Positions 5,286 to 5,350 of a stretch of 5,350 nucleotides of DNA are shown here, piece by piece. The DNA is from Globobulimina sp. (Eukaryota; Foraminifera; Rotaliida). Both the position numbers and the translations under genes were made by a program. The notes under the pieces were generated by a model that was not told the origin of the DNA, made no database searches, and was given only the letters and a program-made list of their open reading frames with translations. Numbering within the stretch: the first letter of the stretch is position 1; each line of letters opens with the position of its first letter. The stretch covers positions 1 to 5,350 of the forward strand of contig PIVH01000617.1 of the NCBI GenBank assembly GCA_003354225.1. Direction: 5' to 3'.

Positions 5286-5350
5286 TTTTGTATCCTCGCA
5301 CTCAGTGTACAATTTGTTGGAAGATCCCCTTTATGTGCGAGGATAGAAAA
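5286..5350. repeat. Long inverted repeat (potential hairpin) at the window edge
   Basis: TATCCTCGCAC (5291-5301) and GTGCGAGGATA (5335-5345) are perfect reverse complements over 11 bp. After one mismatch the arms continue TTTT (5286-5289) with AAAA (5347-5350), making 15 of 16 pairs up to the last base of the window. The 33 nt between could form the loop. The structure may extend beyond the window. It is too GC-rich for chance pairing of the local AT background to be the easy explanation. Possible identities are a structured RNA, the end of a small inverted-repeat element, or a 3' processing hairpin. Confidence 0.7.

Noticed and set aside
1-5350. Giant-virus or bacterial origin of the window
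   Set aside because: Compact spacing and AT-richness would allow a giant virus, but two short introns in cellular-type genes, AATAAA signals and lack of viral hallmark genes favour a cellular eukaryote; no Shine-Dalgarno-linked operon structure is seen.

Overview
The window looks like compact nuclear DNA from a unicellular or otherwise small-genome eukaryote. It is AT-rich by eye, with the standard code (TAA and TGA stops). Two genes only make sense after removal of 58-59 nt introns with GT...AG ends, AATAAA signals follow two of the genes, and the proteins are eukaryotic in style (WW domain, Gln-rich linkers, multi-pass membrane protein). I cannot place the lineage more precisely. Nothing suggests a bacterial operon, phage, CRISPR array, tRNA or rRNA.

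Layout, left to right. (1) 1-179, minus: the 5' part of a possible gene that runs off the left edge. (2) 223-1571, minus: a two-exon gene for an L-asparaginase type I family protein. Two apparently separate open frames join into one protein when a 59 nt phase-1 intron (978-1036) is removed. The fold signature is well kept, but every catalytic position I can align has been substituted, so it is probably a pseudoenzyme. (3) 1572-1707: a 136 bp divergent promoter region. (4) 1708-2571, plus: an unrecognised secreted or membrane protein with a signal peptide, a Gly-rich membrane segment and a six-cysteine C-terminal domain; its poly(A) signal lies at 2657. (5) 2663-3003: an intergenic stretch between convergent genes, with a splice-acceptor-like tract, a short signal-peptide-like frame and a heptamer repeat. 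(6) 3004-3480, minus: a small protein with an N-terminal membrane anchor and a DUF1971 (TehB/YeaR-like, cupin-type) domain, otherwise known mainly from bacteria. (7) 3481-3529: only 49 bp separates the start codons of genes 6 and 8. (8) 3530-5105, plus: a two-exon gene for a probable six-pass membrane protein with a cytosolic WW domain, Gln-rich and EPTEQT-repeat linkers, a cytosolic Cys cluster and a Cys-rich luminal tail; poly(A) signal at 5222. (9) 5286-5350: a long inverted repeat touching the right edge.

The genes do not form an obvious pathway. Shared themes are membrane or secretory proteins (genes 4, 6 and 8), very short intergenic spaces and divergent pairs sharing promoters. The most informative observations are the spliced, catalytically dead asparaginase homologue, the membrane-anchored DUF1971 protein next to a WW-domain multi-pass protein on a 49 bp shared promoter, and the intron that settles the start of the WW gene. 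I see no clear evidence of a new multi-gene system.
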